Source: Savagea serpentis (GTDB lineage Bacteria > Bacillota > Bacilli > Bacillales_A > Planococcaceae). From it: a DNA stretch of 64,000 nucleotides. The notes beneath the pieces were generated by a model, which had not been told where the DNA came from, did no database searches, and was given only the letters and a program-made list of their open reading frames with translations. A program made the translations under genes and the position numbers. The stretch lies in assembly GCF_015351395.1 (NCBI RefSeq), contig NZ_JADKPV010000001.1:372001-436000 (forward strand). The letters run 5' to 3'. Each line of letters begins with the position of its first letter. Within the stretch, counting starts at the first letter, position 1. Of the stretch, positions 32,015-42,889 are shown in pieces.

Positions 32015-34366
32015 ATGGAAAATGAACCCCTTTATTTTATCGGACGAGCTGTCGTTACAATTTTCCATAACGAGACGAATTTATTTTCAATTGTAAAAGT
32101 GAAACAGCGTGAAACGAATACCGATTATAAAGAGAAAGAAATTGTTATGAAAGGTCATTTTCCGAAACTTTCTCCTGAAGATGATTACCGGTTTACAGGG
32201 ACATTTGTCAATCATCCGACGTACGGACGTCAATTTAATGTGACGCAATTTGCGAAAGAAATGCCGTCGACGAAAACGGGTGTCATTCATTATTTATCGA
32301 GCGATTTATTTCCAGGGATTGGGAAAAAGACAGCAGAAAATGTCGTCGATGCGCTCGGAGAAGATGCCATTCAAAAAATTGTGCAAGACCCTTCTTGTTT
32401 AGACGGTATTCCTGGCTTGAGCAAAGAGCGGAAAGAAACGTTACAAACGGTGTTGACGGAGCATCTTGGCTTAGAGAAGACGATCATTCAATTGAACGAA
32501 TGGGGATTCGGGCCACAACTTGCGATGAAAATATACAATACGTACCGAGAAGAAACGTTGGAAAAAATTCGAGAAAACCCATATCAACTCGTGCTCGATG
32601 TACAAGGGATTGGTTTTCAACGTGCAGATGAGCTCGGGCGACGTATTGGCATTGAAGAAACGAGTCCCGCTCGCTATCAAGCAGCGGTCGTCGTCATTGT
32701 AGAGCGAGCTTCACTCGGAGAAGGGCATGTGTACGTGACGACGGAACAAGTGCTCACAGAAGCGATGCAACTTCTCCAACCACTCAGTTCGGTGTCCATT
32801 GAATATGACGCGTTAGCAGAAGCGGTCGTTGAACTCGGAAAGTCTGGGAAATTAATTGTAGAGCGCGACAAGTTATATTTGCCGAGTTTACATGCGAGTG
32901 AAGTAGGGATTGCGACCGTCATTCAAAGGCATTTGGAACGCCCAGCGCTCGAAGATTTCCCCGCGAGTGAGATTTTCCAAGCGATTGGGGAAGTGGAAGA
33001 AGAATTTGACGTGTCATATGCACCGTCTCAAGTAGAAGCGATTCAATGTGCACTTACGTCACCGATGATGATTTTAACGGGAGGACCAGGGACAGGGAAG
33101 ACGACCGTGATTCGAGGAATTGTAGAGACGTTCGCTAAATTGCACGGGTATTCGTTAGATCCGAAACATTATGCGTATGAAAGTCGTGATTTTCCGATTG
33201 TTTTAGCAGCTCCTACAGGTCGAGCGGCGAAGCGGATGAGTGAATCGACAGGGCTTCCTGCGATGACGATTCATCGTTTGCTCGGATTTACGAGCCAAGA
33301 TAATGAGGAGGAGTTTGATTCAGACGGTATTGCGGGCGAGTTGATCATTATCGATGAAATGTCGATGGTCGATAACTGGCTCGCTTACCAATTGTTAAAA
33401 GCCATTCCGAAAGATGCTCAAATTATTTTCGTCGGAGACCAAGACCAACTTCCTTCTGTCGGTCCGGGGCAAGTGTTAACCGATTTTATTCGTTCGAAGA
33501 CGATTCCGGTTATCGAGTTGCAACAAGTGTTTCGCCAAAGTGGTGATTCGAGCATTATCGAACTTGCACACCAAATGAAAATGAGCGCACCGATTTCCTC
33601 TTTAACGATGAAACGTAGCGATCGGTCGTTCATTCGAGCGCGCGGAGCTCAAGCGGCAGATGCTGTCGAACAAGTGATTGTGAATGCAGTTGAAAAAGGC
33701 TTTTCCATCCACGACATTCAAGTGCTCGCTCCGATGTACCGAGGTGATGTCGGCATCGACGCTCTCAACAAGCGCATTCAAGAGAAGTTAAATCCTCTCA
33801 ATGACAAGAAGCGAGAAATTGTATACGGGGATACCCATTACCGAGTTGGCGATAAAGTGTTACAGCTCGTCAACCAACCAGAGTCGAATGTGTTTAACGG
33901 TGATATCGGGGAAGTCGTCGCGATTTTTTATGCGAAAGAGACGACAGAGAAAAAAGACGTTGTCGTCGTCGCATTCGATGCGATTGAAGTGACGTATGAG
34001 AAGCAAGATTTAAACCAATTGACCCTCGCTTACTGTTGCTCCATCCATAAAGCGCAAGGGAGCGAATTTCCGCTCGTCATTATGCCACTCGTTCGAAGCT
34101 TTCGCAACATGTTGCAAAAAAACTTAATTTATACGGGGATTACACGAGCGAAACAATTTTTAATTTTAGTTGGGGAAGAAGATATTTGGCTAGAAGGGAT
34201 GCATAAAATCGGCACGATGCAAAGGCAGACGACATTGAAAGAGCGCCTAACCGATGAAGTGTACGAAGATGTTGGCGATACGCCACTCGTCCTTTCTGAA
34301 GAAACAATCATGTCGATTGATCCGATGATTGGGATGGAAAATATATCCCCTTATGACTTCATGTAG
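32015..34366 (+). CDS. recD2: ATP-dependent RecD2-type DNA helicase (YrrC)
   Basis: A 783-residue SF1B helicase, the RecD-like protein of bacteria lacking RecBCD. The N-terminal OB/HhH region (about 1-210, FPGIGKKTAENVVDALG and IPGLSKERKETL) precedes the helicase core with Walker A LTGGPGTGKTT (about 353-363), DEMSMVD, GDQDQLPSVGPGQVL and the C-terminal YCCSIHKAQGSEF and YTGITRAK motifs. The role is DNA repair and replication-fork integrity. RBS AAGGAGGAAG. Confidence 0.95.
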   Translation: MENEPLYFIGRAVVTIFHNETNLFSIVKVKQRETNTDYKEKEIVMKGHFPKLSPEDDYRFTGTFVNHPTYGRQFNVTQFAKEMPSTKTGVIHYLSSDLFPGIGKKTAENVVDALGEDAIQKIVQDPSCLDGIPGLSKERKETLQTVLTEHLGLEKTIIQLNEWGFGPQLAMKIYNTYREETLEKIRENPYQLVLDVQGIGFQRADELGRRIGIEETSPARYQAAVVVIVERASLGEGHVYVTTEQVLTEAMQLLQPLSSVSIEYDALAEAVVELGKSGKLIVERDKLYLPSLHASEVGIATVIQRHLERPALEDFPASEIFQAIGEVEEEFDVSYAPSQVEAIQCALTSPMMILTGGPGTGKTTVIRGIVETFAKLHGYSLDPKHYAYESRDFPIVLAAPTGRAAKRMSESTGLPAMTIHRLLGFTSQDNEEEFDSDGIAGELIIIDEMSMVDNWLAYQLLKAIPKDAQIIFVGDQDQLPSVGPGQVLTDFIRSKTIPVIELQQVFRQSGDSSIIELAHQMKMSAPISSLTMKRSDRSFIRARGAQAADAVEQVIVNAVEKGFSIHDIQVLAPMYRGDVGIDALNKRIQEKLNPLNDKKREIVYGDTHYRVGDKVLQLVNQPESNVFNGDIGEVVAIFYAKETTEKKDVVVVAFDAIEVTYEKQDLNQLTLAYCCSIHKAQGSEFPLVIMPLVRSFRNMLQKNLIYTGITRAKQFLILVGEEDIWLEGMHKIGTMQRQTTLKERLTDEVYEDVGDTPLVLSEETIMSIDPMIGMENISPYDFM

Positions 34367-34382
34367 CGCTTGTTGCGAGCAG

Positions 34383-34411
34383 TTGACAGCAAGCGCGCTT
34401 TCTCTTATACT
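34383..34411 (+). promoter_or_regulatory. Promoter of the alaS T-box transcript
   Basis: TTGACA (34383-34388) and TATACT (34406-34411) at exactly 17 bases: a near-consensus SigA promoter. Confidence 0.85.
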
Positions 34412-34419
34412 TTACATAT

Positions 34420-34656
34420 TCAAAAGAATATTAAACGATGAAAGAGCCGAGTAAATAGGTGATACGACTTAGAGAGTCATTTCCAGGCTGAAAAAATGAC
34501 CGTCCCTCACTATTGAATGCTACTCTGGAGTTTGCTTTAAGCCGTTAGCTACGTTATCGCTTCTCAGAGATGTCAAATGATTGACGAATGAGGGTGGTAC
34601 CGCGAATATGTCTTCGTCCCTTACTAATTAGATTAGGGAGAGAAGGCTTTTTTTAT
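34420..34656 (+). ncRNA. T-box riboswitch upstream of alaS
   Basis: The leader has the T-box element GGGTGGTACCGCG (about 34590-34602), followed by a terminator pairing TTCGTCCCT with AGGGAGAGAA and a T run (about 34613-34655). A GCT (Ala) triplet in GAATGCTACTCTGG (about 34516-34529) is the likely specifier. It should let alaS be transcribed when tRNA-Ala is uncharged. It accounts for the whole 319-base gap between recD2 and alaS. Confidence 0.93.
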
Positions 34657-34685
34657 TGCCTAATTTTAAGGAGGAAATGGAAACG

Positions 34686-37313
34686 ATGAAACGTTTAACA
34701 GCAGCACAAATTAGACAAATGTATTTAGATTACTTTGAATCGAAAGGTCATGCGATTGAACCTTCTGCACCACTCGTACCTATCGATGATGATTCATTAC
34801 TTTGGATCAATAGTGGTGTCGCAACATTAAAAAAATATTTTGACGGTCGTGTTATCCCAGATAACCCCCGCATTACGAATGCGCAAAAATCAATTCGTAC
34901 GAACGATATTGAAAATGTCGGAAAAACAGCGCGTCACCATACGTTCTTTGAAATGCTCGGAAACTTCTCCATCGGCGATTATTTCAAAAAAGAAGCGATT
35001 GAATACGCATGGGATTTCTTAACGAATAAACAGTGGATCGGTTTCGACCCAGAACTTTTATACGTAACAGTACACCCAGAGGACGATGAAGCATACCGTA
35101 TTTGGGTGGAAGAAATCGGTTTAGAGCCGTCACGCATCATCCGTTTAGAAGGAAACTTCTGGGATATCGGGGAAGGTCCAAGTGGTCCGAACTCAGAAAT
35201 TTTCTACGACCGTGGAGAAAAGTACGGCGCTGATTTTTCAGATCCAGAATTATATCCAGGTGGAGAAAACGAACGATATCTTGAAATTTGGAACTTAGTA
35301 TTTTCTGAATTTAACCATAACCCAGACGGCACATACACACCTTTACCGAAGCAAAACATCGATACAGGGATGGGACTTGAGCGTATGGCATCCGTCATTC
35401 AAGACGTTCCGACGAACTTCGAAACGGATTTATTTATGCCGATCATTCAAGAAGTAGAAAAAATGTCAGGCGAAACATACGACACTTACAGTGAAAAAGG
35501 AACGGCATTTAAAGTGATTGCTGACCATATTCGTACGGTCGCATTCGCAATCGGTGACGGAGCATTACCTTCAAACGAAGGACGAGGCTACGTATTACGT
35601 CGTTTATTACGTCGTGCTGTACGTTACGCAAAACAACTCGGCTTGAATGATCCGTTCATGTACAAGCTCGTACCGACAGTCGGCGCAATTATGGAAGAGT
35701 TTTATCCGACTGTAACGGAAAAAAGCGACTTCATCCAAAAAGTGATTAAAAACGAAGAAGATCGCTTCCATGAAACGTTACATGAAGGATTAGCGATTTT
35801 AGAAAATGTCATTGCAGAAGCGAAAAAGATGGATACACCGACGATTGCGGGTAAAGATGCATTCCGTCTTTATGACACGTACGGCTTCCCTTATGAATTG
35901 ACAGAAGAATACGCAGAAGAAGCAAATGTAGCGGTAGACCGTGCTGGCTTTGACGAAGCGATGGAAGCACAGCGAAATCGTGCACGTGCAGCACGTGAAG
36001 ATGTCGATTCTATGAGTGTTCAGTCAGAAGTGCTCAATCACTTAACGGAAACGAGCACATTTACAGGATACGATCAATTGACAGTCGAAACGACGGTTGC
36101 AGCAATCATCCAAAATGGAGAGCGTGTAGAACGTATTGATAGCGGAGAAGCACAACTCGTCCTCGTTGAGACACCATTTTACGCAGAGAGTGGCGGACAA
36201 ATTGCGGACGCAGGAACGATTCAAGCGGAAACTGGAAAAGTAGCAGTGCGCGACGTTCAAAAAGCGCCGAACGGTCAAAACCTTCACCAAGTAGAAGTAG
36301 TCGAAGGAACATTAGCAGTAGGTGACACGGTTACAGCATTGGTCACACGTGACTTACGTAAAGCGACAATTAAAAATCATACGGCGACGCACCTACTTCA
36401 TAAAGCGTTGAAAGAAGTACTAGGGGAACACGTTAACCAAGCAGGATCGTATGTCGGGCCAGATCGTTTACGTTTTGACTTCTCACACTTCGGACAAGTA
36501 ACTCCGGAAGAACTTGCAGAAATCGAACGTAAAGTAAACGAGCAAATTTGGCAAGATATCGCGGTTCAAATTGGTGAATATTCACTCGATGAAGCGAAAC
36601 AAATGGGTGCGATGGCATTATTCGGAGAGAAATATGGAGACGTCGTACGCGTTGTGCGTGTCGGGGACTATTCTTTGGAACTTTGCGGTGGTTGCCACGT
36701 CGCACGTACGAGCGAAATCGGACTGTTCAAAATAGAATCTGAAAGTGGAATCGGTGCAGGAACACGCCGAATCGAAGCGGTAACTGGAAAGCAAGCGTAC
36801 GAACTTCTGAAGTCAGAAGAAGCTCTTTTACAACAAGTACAAGCGCTCGTTAAAGCGAACTCAACGAATACGGTTCAAAAAGTGGAAGGCTTATTACAAC
36901 AATTAAAAGAGATGAAAAAAGAAAACGAATCACTTCAAGCGAAGCTAGGAAATTCACAGTTAGATGACTTACTGGCGCAAGCGGTAGAAGTAAATGGGGT
37001 GAAAGTGCTCGCTGCAAAAGTCGATGCGAAAGATAATGGTGCGCTTCGACAAATGATCGATGAAGTGAAACAACAAATCGATGAAATTATCGTCGTCTTC
37101 GGCGCAGTAAGTGGAGATAAAGTGATGTTAGCAGCGGGCGTTTCAAAACCGTTGACGAAAACATATAAAGCGGGAGACATTGTCAACCATGTCGCAACAC
37201 AATGTGACGGTCGTGGTGGTGGACGTCCAGACATGGCGATGGCAGGTGCGAAAGATGCTTCTAAATTAGACGAAGCACTACAATCTGTTCAAGAATACGT
37301 CAAATCTATTTAA
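34686..37313 (+). CDS. alaS: Alanyl-tRNA synthetase
   Basis: An 875-residue AlaRS. Present are the class II catalytic core ([38 protein letters not shown]), the editing domain with HTATHLL and CGGCH zinc/active-site residues, a coiled coil (about 725-765) and the C-terminal domain with [12 protein letters not shown]. The ATG at 34686 ([17 protein letters not shown]) lies 11 bases after GGAGG; ATG at 34677 is too close to it. Confidence 0.97.
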   Translation: MKRLTAAQIRQMYLDYFESKGHAIEPSAPLVPIDDDSLLWINSGVATLKKYFDGRVIPDNPRITNAQKSIRTNDIENVGKTARHHTFFEMLGNFSIGDYFKKEAIEYAWDFLTNKQWIGFDPELLYVTVHPEDDEAYRIWVEEIGLEPSRIIRLEGNFWDIGEGPSGPNSEIFYDRGEKYGADFSDPELYPGGENERYLEIWNLVFSEFNHNPDGTYTPLPKQNIDTGMGLERMASVIQDVPTNFETDLFMPIIQEVEKMSGETYDTYSEKGTAFKVIADHIRTVAFAIGDGALPSNEGRGYVLRRLLRRAVRYAKQLGLNDPFMYKLVPTVGAIMEEFYPTVTEKSDFIQKVIKNEEDRFHETLHEGLAILENVIAEAKKMDTPTIAGKDAFRLYDTYGFPYELTEEYAEEANVAVDRAGFDEAMEAQRNRARAAREDVDSMSVQSEVLNHLTETSTFTGYDQLTVETTVAAIIQNGERVERIDSGEAQLVLVETPFYAESGGQIADAGTIQAETGKVAVRDVQKAPNGQNLHQVEVVEGTLAVGDTVTALVTRDLRKATIKNHTATHLLHKALKEVLGEHVNQAGSYVGPDRLRFDFSHFGQVTPEELAEIERKVNEQIWQDIAVQIGEYSLDEAKQMGAMALFGEKYGDVVRVVRVGDYSLELCGGCHVARTSEIGLFKIESESGIGAGTRRIEAVTGKQAYELLKSEEALLQQVQALVKANSTNTVQKVEGLLQQLKEMKKENESLQAKLGNSQLDDLLAQAVEVNGVKVLAAKVDAKDNGALRQMIDEVKQQIDEIIVVFGAVSGDKVMLAAGVSKPLTKTYKAGDIVNHVATQCDGRGGGRPDMAMAGAKDASKLDEALQSVQEYVKSI

Positions 37314-37387
37314 CCTCAGCTCTAAATCGGGTATACTTGAATGAGGATGAATATAGATGAGTAAGATTGGAAAGTGGGGTGTTCCCT

Positions 37388-37660
37388 ATGGATTCATTCG
37401 ATCAGACGATGAAGTTTAATTTTCCAGAAGAGTCAAAAGACGAAGAAGTAAAACAAGTAATGCTTCACGTTCATCATGTTTTACATGAACGTGGGTACAA
37501 CCCGATCAACCAGATTGTCGGTTATTTACTTTCAGGCGACCCAGCTTATATACCTCGTCATGAAGAAGCTCGAACATTAATGCGCAAGCTCGAACGTGAT
37601 GAAATCATAGAAGAACTTGTGAAGTTTTACATTAAAGAGCATGGAGGCAAAATGGATTGA
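37388..37660 (+). CDS. ireB: IreB family regulatory phosphoprotein (YrzL)
   Basis: A 90-residue DUF965/IreB protein. The family core is clear ([47 protein letters not shown]). In Enterococcus IreB is a substrate of the PASTA kinase IreK and restrains cephalosporin resistance. Conserved N-terminal threonine sites would be in DQTMKF. The ATG at 37388 follows GTGGGGTG. TATACT at 37332-37337 with TTTAAC 17 bases upstream is a plausible promoter. Confidence 0.92.
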   Translation: MDSFDQTMKFNFPEESKDEEVKQVMLHVHHVLHERGYNPINQIVGYLLSGDPAYIPRHEEARTLMRKLERDEIIEELVKFYIKEHGGKMD

Positions 37661-38073
37661 GAACGATGGGGTTAGATGTCGGTTCCAAAACGGTAGGCGT
37701 CGCGGTGAGTGATGCCTTCGGTTGGACGGCACAAGGCGTAGAGACGATTCAAATCGATGAAGCGAAAGAACAGTACGGGCTTGAGCGATTAGCGGAGCTC
37801 GTGAAAGAGCATGAAGTATCGAGCTTTGTCGTCGGCTACCCGAAAAATATGAACAATACGGTAGGGCCGCGTGGCGAAGCGAGTGAGAATTATGCTGAGC
37901 TTCTGCGGGAACAATTCGGATTACCTGTCGTCCTTTGGGATGAACGATTATCTACAATGGCGGCAGAACGTATGCTGATTGAAGCAGATGTCAGTCGTGC
38001 GAAGCGTAAAAGAGTAATCGATAAGATGGCAGCCGTTATGATTTTACAAGGCTATCTCGATTCAAAAAACTAA
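37657..38073 (+). CDS. ruvX: RuvX/YqgF family nuclease
   Basis: A 138-residue RNase H-fold protein (YrrK), implicated in 16S rRNA 5' processing and proposed as a Holliday-junction resolvase. Metal site residues are in [22 protein letters not shown] and the C-terminal [12 protein letters not shown]. The start is TTG at 37657 behind GGAGG, overlapping the ireB stop by 4 bases. Confidence 0.93.
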   Translation: MRTMGLDVGSKTVGVAVSDAFGWTAQGVETIQIDEAKEQYGLERLAELVKEHEVSSFVVGYPKNMNNTVGPRGEASENYAELLREQFGLPVVLWDERLSTMAAERMLIEADVSRAKRKRVIDKMAAVMILQGYLDSKN

Positions 38074-38086
38074 TGAGGTGAAAGCA

Positions 38087-38383
38087 ATGGAACACGGAGA
38101 ACATAAAACAATGACAATCATTGATGAGAAAGGAAATGAACACGTTTGTGAAATCATTTTAACTTTCGATTCACCACAACCTGAAAAATTCGATCGCTCA
38201 TACGTTGTTTACCACGTTTTAACAGGCGAACCAGAAGAAGATGAAGAAGTTGAAATTCACGCTTCAGCATTTATCCCTTCTGAAGGAGAAGGCGGAGATT
38301 TAATGCCGATTGAAGATGATGAGGAATGGGATATGATCGAAGAAATCGTCGGCGCATTTCTCGACGAGGAAGACGAAGAATAA
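38087..38383 (+). CDS. yrzB: DUF1292 family protein (YrzB)
   Basis: A 98-residue, strongly acidic protein of the DUF1292 family, conserved after ireB-ruvX throughout Firmicutes. The pattern [20 protein letters not shown]... [25 protein letters not shown] and the very acidic tail are typical. Function unknown. The ATG at 38087 has GAGGTG upstream. Confidence 0.9.
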   Translation: MEHGEHKTMTIIDEKGNEHVCEIILTFDSPQPEKFDRSYVVYHVLTGEPEEDEEVEIHASAFIPSEGEGGDLMPIEDDEEWDMIEEIVGAFLDEEDEE

Positions 38384-38400
38384 TCATTCAATAAGCAATC

Positions 38401-38446
38401 AAGCGATGAGAGGCGGAATGCGCAGACATTCCGTCTTTCATCGTTT
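38401..38446 (+). terminator. Hairpin after yrzB
   Basis: AAGCGATGA...GCGGAATG pairs with CATTCCGTC...TCATCGTT, a long stem but with only a short T stretch; partial termination before mltG is likely. Confidence 0.65.
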
Positions 38447-38463
38447 ACAATGAGGTGAAAAAA

Positions 38464-39591
38464 ATGACAGAACAACAAAAGCCAACAGAACAACTCAACT
38501 TTGAATTGCGTAAAAAAGAAGCGAAAACTGTAAGGAAAGTTGTTACGTATACAGCGATTGCATTACTTAGTATCGGTTTGCTCATTAGTGCAATTCTTTT
38601 CTTTTACGTGAAAGGCGGGTTGAAAGCTTATGATGCGAAAGATGACTCTGAAATTACAGTAGAAATCCCAATCGGTTCAGGTTTGACACTCATCTCAAAA
38701 AAATTGGAAGAAGCGGGTGTCATTAAAGATGCACGTATTTTTAAATACTATGCAAAATTTAATAATGAATCCCAGTTTCAAGCAGGCACTTACAATTTGA
38801 CGAAATCGATGACTCCAGACGAATTGATTGAAAGTTTAAAAACTGGAAAAGTGTACAGAACACCTGTCTTTACAATGACGATTCCAGAAGGACTAACGAT
38901 TGAACAAATTGGAGAGGTTGTAGAGAAAAATACAACGATTACAAAAGATGAGTTTGTTTCCTATGTGAATAATCCAGAAACCGTTGACCGCATGATGGAG
39001 CTTTATCCAAATATTGTGACGGAAGAAGTGAAAAACGAACAAATCCGCACACCGCTAGAAGGATATTTATTCCCAGCGACATACCCTTTTTATGAGGAAA
39101 ATCCTACTGTGGAAGAAATTGTCCTAACAATGATGGAAGGTACGGCGATGAATGTTACCCCTTATTTAGATTATTTGGAGTCAAAAGGGAAAACAGTACA
39201 CTGGCTTCTTACATTCGCCTCACTTTTAGAACGTGAAGCGACAGCAGCAGCCGATCGAGAATCGATTGCGAGCGTATTTTACAATCGTTTGGAAGCGGAT
39301 ATGCCTTTACAAACAGACCCTACTGTTTTGTATGCGTTGGGTGAACATAAAGACCGCGTATTATACAAAGACTTAGAAGTACAAAATCCATACAATACGT
39401 ATCAAAATAAAGGATTGCCACCAGGTCCAATTGCAGCGCCTGGACGTTCTTCTATTGAAGCAGTAACTGACCCAGCAGATACGAATTATTTATACTTCTT
39501 AGCAGATAAAGACGGTAATAATCACTTCACTGATTCGTATGAACAACATTTAATTAATCGTGACAAATATATTACAGGAACGAAGGAGTAA
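38464..39591 (+). CDS. mltG: Endolytic transglycosylase MltG
   Basis: A 375-residue YceG/MltG protein. A cytoplasmic tail and one membrane helix (about 25-50) precede an external LysM-like region and the YceG catalytic domain with the key Glu in LLTFASLLEREA, and NPYNTYQNKGLPPGPIAAPG. MltG cuts nascent peptidoglycan and ends glycan strands. ATG at 38464 behind GAGGTG. Confidence 0.94.
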   Translation: MTEQQKPTEQLNFELRKKEAKTVRKVVTYTAIALLSIGLLISAILFFYVKGGLKAYDAKDDSEITVEIPIGSGLTLISKKLEEAGVIKDARIFKYYAKFNNESQFQAGTYNLTKSMTPDELIESLKTGKVYRTPVFTMTIPEGLTIEQIGEVVEKNTTITKDEFVSYVNNPETVDRMMELYPNIVTEEVKNEQIRTPLEGYLFPATYPFYEENPTVEEIVLTMMEGTAMNVTPYLDYLESKGKTVHWLLTFASLLEREATAAADRESIASVFYNRLEADMPLQTDPTVLYALGEHKDRVLYKDLEVQNPYNTYQNKGLPPGPIAAPGRSSIEAVTDPADTNYLYFLADKDGNNHFTDSYEQHLINRDKYITGTKE

Positions 39592-39597
39592 TCGAAC

Positions 39598-40245
39598 ATG
39601 GAGCCCAAAACAACGCAACATTATTTATTTCCAGAAATGGATTCTCCTATTCTTCTTCATATGAAACAGTATGCGAAAGAGCATTTCATCCCGATTATGG
39701 ATGAACGCTCTTTACATATGTTATTGACGCTTTTAACTGTACAACAACCGAAACAAATACTGGAGTTAGGGAGTGCGATTGGTTATTCTGCCATTCGTAT
39801 GGCGCTCGCATTGCCACATGCTAAAATTACGACGCTTGAGCGCGATTCTGTGCGCTATCAAGAAGCAGTTCAAAATATTCAAAGCGCGCAGTTAGAAGGA
39901 CAAATTGCGATTCACCACACAGACGCATTACAATGGGATACGACAAAACTTCACAAAACGTTCGATGTTTTGTTCATTGATGCGGCAAAAGGGCAGTACG
40001 AGCGATTTTTTGAAAAATATGAGCAATATGTACAGGTTGGCGGTATTATATATTGTGATAATATTGCGATGGACGGGCAAGTATTACAGCCGTTGAGCGA
40101 TATCCCACGTCGCAATCGCACGATGATTCGCAATTTAAAGCAATTTATTGAAACGATGTACAATCATCCAAGATATGAAGTATCTTATTTAAATATTGGA
40201 GATGGTTTGCTCATCGCACGCAAAGTAAAGGAAGATGAAGTATGA
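39598..40245 (+). CDS. trmR: O-methyltransferase, TrmR family (tRNA 5-hydroxyuridine methyltransferase)
   Basis: A 215-residue class I SAM-dependent methyltransferase of the caffeoyl-CoA O-methyltransferase type. The SAM loop is [16 protein letters not shown], metal/substrate residues in [12 protein letters not shown] and [11 protein letters not shown]. In the mltG-udk context this is YrrM, shown in B. subtilis to make 5-methoxyuridine-34 from 5-hydroxyuridine. The hydroxylation genes trhP1/trhP2 (yrrN, yrrO) that follow it there are missing here. Confidence 0.88.
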   Translation: MEPKTTQHYLFPEMDSPILLHMKQYAKEHFIPIMDERSLHMLLTLLTVQQPKQILELGSAIGYSAIRMALALPHAKITTLERDSVRYQEAVQNIQSAQLEGQIAIHHTDALQWDTTKLHKTFDVLFIDAAKGQYERFFEKYEQYVQVGGIIYCDNIAMDGQVLQPLSDIPRRNRTMIRNLKQFIETMYNHPRYEVSYLNIGDGLLIARKVKEDEV

Positions 40246-40874
40246 AACGAATGAAACCTCTCGTCATCGGAATCGCCGGAGGATCGGGTTCTGGAAAGAC
40301 GAGTGTCACACGTAAAGTAATGGATGTTTTTCATGAACACTCGGTCGTCGTCATCGAACAAGATTATTATTACAAAGATCAAGCTCATTTATCGTTTGAA
40401 GAAAGATTGAAGACAAATTACGATCACCCACTCGCTTTTGATAATGATTTGTTAATCGAACATATTGAGAAGTTAGTCGCTCGTCAACCGATTGAGAAAC
40501 CTGTTTACGATTATGAACGTCACACACGTTCGACAGAAGTCATTCATGTCTCTCCGATGGACGTCATCATCGTGGAAGGAATTTTAGTTTTGGAAGACGA
40601 ACGTTTACGTAAGCTGATGGATATGAATTTATTCGTGGATACCGATGCGGATTTACGCATTTTACGACGAATCGTGCGCGATACGGAAGAGCGAGGCCGC
40701 ACATTGCAGTCCGTCATCGATCAATATTTATCGGTCGTTCGTCCGATGCACAATCAATTTATTGAACCGACGAAGCGATATGCGGATATCATTATCCCAG
40801 AAGGTGGAGAAAATGATGTCGCAATCGATCTCATCGTCACGAAAATAAAAACAATTGTTGAATTTGAAGCATAG
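40242..40874 (+). CDS. udk: Uridine kinase
   Basis: A 210-residue pyrimidine salvage kinase that phosphorylates uridine and cytidine. P-loop G13-GSGSGK-T20, the YYKDQ...YDHPLAFD region and the [21 protein letters not shown] lid are typical. The ATG overlaps the trmR stop by 4 bases, with AAGGA about 9 bases upstream. Confidence 0.96.
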   Translation: MKRMKPLVIGIAGGSGSGKTSVTRKVMDVFHEHSVVVIEQDYYYKDQAHLSFEERLKTNYDHPLAFDNDLLIEHIEKLVARQPIEKPVYDYERHTRSTEVIHVSPMDVIIVEGILVLEDERLRKLMDMNLFVDTDADLRILRRIVRDTEERGRTLQSVIDQYLSVVRPMHNQFIEPTKRYADIIIPEGGENDVAIDLIVTKIKTIVEFEA

Positions 40875-40914
40875 TTGTACTATGATGGCAATAATTAAAA
40901 AAAAGAATAGGACG

Positions 40915-40965
40915 AAACACTATGTCGCCTCCGCATTTTTTGGTCGGAGCGGCATAGTGTTTTTC
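40915..40965 (+). terminator. Terminator between udk and greA
   Basis: AAACACTATG...GCCTCCG is mirrored by CGGAGCGGCATAGTGTTT, a very stable stem, followed by Ts. Confidence 0.9.
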
Positions 40966-40991
40966 TGAATATAATTAGGAGGAATTGTATT

Positions 40992-41468
40992 ATGGCGTCA
41001 GAAAAGCAATATCCAATGACAGAAGCAGGTAAACAAAAATTAGAAGAAGAGTTAGAGTTTTTAAAAACAGTCAAGCGTAAAGAAGTCGTTGAACGTATTA
41101 AAATAGCGCGTAGTTACGGCGACCTTTCGGAAAACTCAGAGTATGACTCAGCGAAGGAAGATCAAGCGTTCGTAGAAGGAAAGATTTCTTCACTTGAATC
41201 AATGATTCGCAATGCGGTCATCATCACGGAAGATGAATTAAACACAGACGAAGTCGGTCTCGGTAAAACAGTGACATTTAAAGAGTTACCAGATGAAGAA
41301 GAAGAGACATATACGATTGTGGGTTCCGCAGAAGCAGATCCTTTAGAAGGACTTATTTCAAACGACTCACCAATCGCGAAAGCATTAATCGGTCATAAAA
41401 AAGGTGAAGAAGTAAAAATTCAAACACCAGGCGGCGAGATTGAAGTCGTGATCGTTGATGTTCAATAA
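40992..41468 (+). CDS. greA: Transcription elongation factor GreA
   Basis: A 158-residue GreA that rescues backtracked RNA polymerase. The N-terminal coiled coil ([21 protein letters not shown]... [19 protein letters not shown]) carries the acidic tip D-x-x-E; the C-terminal FKBP-like domain ends [12 protein letters not shown]. It follows a terminator, so it is probably transcribed separately. RBS TTAGGAGG. Confidence 0.97.
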   Translation: MASEKQYPMTEAGKQKLEEELEFLKTVKRKEVVERIKIARSYGDLSENSEYDSAKEDQAFVEGKISSLESMIRNAVIITEDELNTDEVGLGKTVTFKELPDEEEETYTIVGSAEADPLEGLISNDSPIAKALIGHKKGEEVKIQTPGGEIEVVIVDVQ

Positions 41469-41495
41469 AACGCATGTGTGAAAGGGTGAATCGCC

Positions 41496-42134
41496 ATGAA
41501 TGAACCGAATTCACGAACTTCTAAGCAGCGGAAACGAAAATCAGAACGTCTATTAAATCGATTAATTTTCAGTATCGTTTTACTCGTTGTCGTTACCACC
41601 GTCATTTTGATTAATATTGATATGCCAGTCAAGCAAGTAGCAGCACCGCCTGAACAACAAGGTGAAACGAATATTCCGACATCAGAAAAAACGCATGAAC
41701 CGTCTGATGTAAAAGAAGAGGAAATAAAAGAACCATCAAAATCAACAAGTCAACCTATTGAAGAACAAACGACCTCTCCTGGAATTGTGAGCAAACCAGA
41801 ACAAGACGAAGATTCCATCGTCATCGAAACGATTGTGGATACATCATGGGAACCGATCGGTACGAAACAAACGGGGTATCACGAATCTAAATATGATGGA
41901 AAGTCGATTGACTGGAATGAAAAGAAAGAAGCAATCGCTTATGCTACGTTGTTTGATGTTGAAGATTTAATTTTCTGGAAAATTAAAAACGGTGGTGACG
42001 AGCAACGTTCAATTGGTATCGTTTCGACCTTTGATAAAAAACATAAATATCGAGTGTACTTGCAATGGGAAGACGGTAAAGGATGGAAGCCGACTAAGTT
42101 GGAAGTACTTCGGACATTAGATTTTGAATATTAG
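41496..42134 (+). CDS. yrrS: YrrS-like DUF1510 membrane-anchored protein
   Basis: A 212-residue protein: basic cytoplasmic N-terminus (SKQRKRKSERLLNR), one membrane helix (about 24-45), a long Pro/Glu/Ser/Thr-rich linker (about 50-115), and a C-terminal DUF1510 domain (about 120-212, WEPIGTKQTGYH... VYLQWEDGKGWKPTKLEVL). B. subtilis YrrS lies at the same place next to a penicillin-binding protein gene (pbpI), absent here. Function not established; a wall-related role is inferred. Confidence 0.85.
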   Translation: MNEPNSRTSKQRKRKSERLLNRLIFSIVLLVVVTTVILINIDMPVKQVAAPPEQQGETNIPTSEKTHEPSDVKEEEIKEPSKSTSQPIEEQTTSPGIVSKPEQDEDSIVIETIVDTSWEPIGTKQTGYHESKYDGKSIDWNEKKEAIAYATLFDVEDLIFWKIKNGGDEQRSIGIVSTFDKKHKYRVYLQWEDGKGWKPTKLEVLRTLDFEY

Positions 42135-42144
42135 GAGGAGAACG

Positions 42145-42840
42145 ATGAAAGTAGGTATTATTGGTGCGATGGAAGAAGAAGTAGAACTTCTACGCGCGCA
42201 AATTGAAAACCCGAATGTTTGTACAATCGCTCATTGTGAAATGATTGAAGGAATATTGGAAGGTACAGAAGTTGTTCTCGTTAAAAGCGGCATTGGAAAA
42301 GTGAATGCGGCATTAGCGACGACACTGTTATTAAACAGTTATGCACCAGATGTTGTCATTAACACAGGTTCAGCGGGTGGCTTTGGAGAAGGACTGACAG
42401 TCGGAACGATTGTTATTTCGGACGAAGTGACGCATCACGATGCGGATGCAACAGTGTTCGGATATGTGTACGGTCAAATTCCACAAATGCCAGAAACATT
42501 TAAATCAGATGCTCGTTTAATGGAAGTGGCGCAAGAAGCAGTGGCGGAAATTGGAGAGCATCCGTCAGCAATCGGCTTAATCGCTTCAGCAGATACTTTT
42601 ATGGCTGATCCAGCACTCGTTGAAAAAACACGTGCTCGTTTCCCGAAAATGATTGCAGCAGAGATGGAAGCGGCAGCGGTTGCACAAATTTGCTACCAGT
42701 TTGGAACACCGTTCGTCGTCATCCGTGCACTTTCTGATATTGCAGGGGTAGAATCGAATATTAGTTTTGATGAATTTTTACCAGTAGCAGCAAAACATTC
42801 AACGGAAATCGTTTTACGTGTTTTGTCGAAATTAAATTAA
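42145..42840 (+). CDS. mtnN: 5'-methylthioadenosine/S-adenosylhomocysteine nucleosidase
   Basis: A 231-residue nucleosidase removing adenine from methylthioadenosine and S-adenosylhomocysteine, thereby recycling SAM by-products. Family motifs: MKVGIIGAMEEEVELL, KSGIGKVNAA, NTGSAGG, and the catalytic region AEMEAAAVAQIC...VIRALSDIA. ATG at 42145 behind AGGAGGAG. In B. subtilis mtnN is grouped with yrrT and mccAB, which are missing here. Confidence 0.96.
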   Translation: MKVGIIGAMEEEVELLRAQIENPNVCTIAHCEMIEGILEGTEVVLVKSGIGKVNAALATTLLLNSYAPDVVINTGSAGGFGEGLTVGTIVISDEVTHHDADATVFGYVYGQIPQMPETFKSDARLMEVAQEAVAEIGEHPSAIGLIASADTFMADPALVEKTRARFPKMIAAEMEAAAVAQICYQFGTPFVVIRALSDIAGVESNISFDEFLPVAAKHSTEIVLRVLSKLN

Positions 42841-42889
42841 TTTCGTGGTAAAATAAGATTACGTATTGGAAGACAGGGAGGTCATCGTC

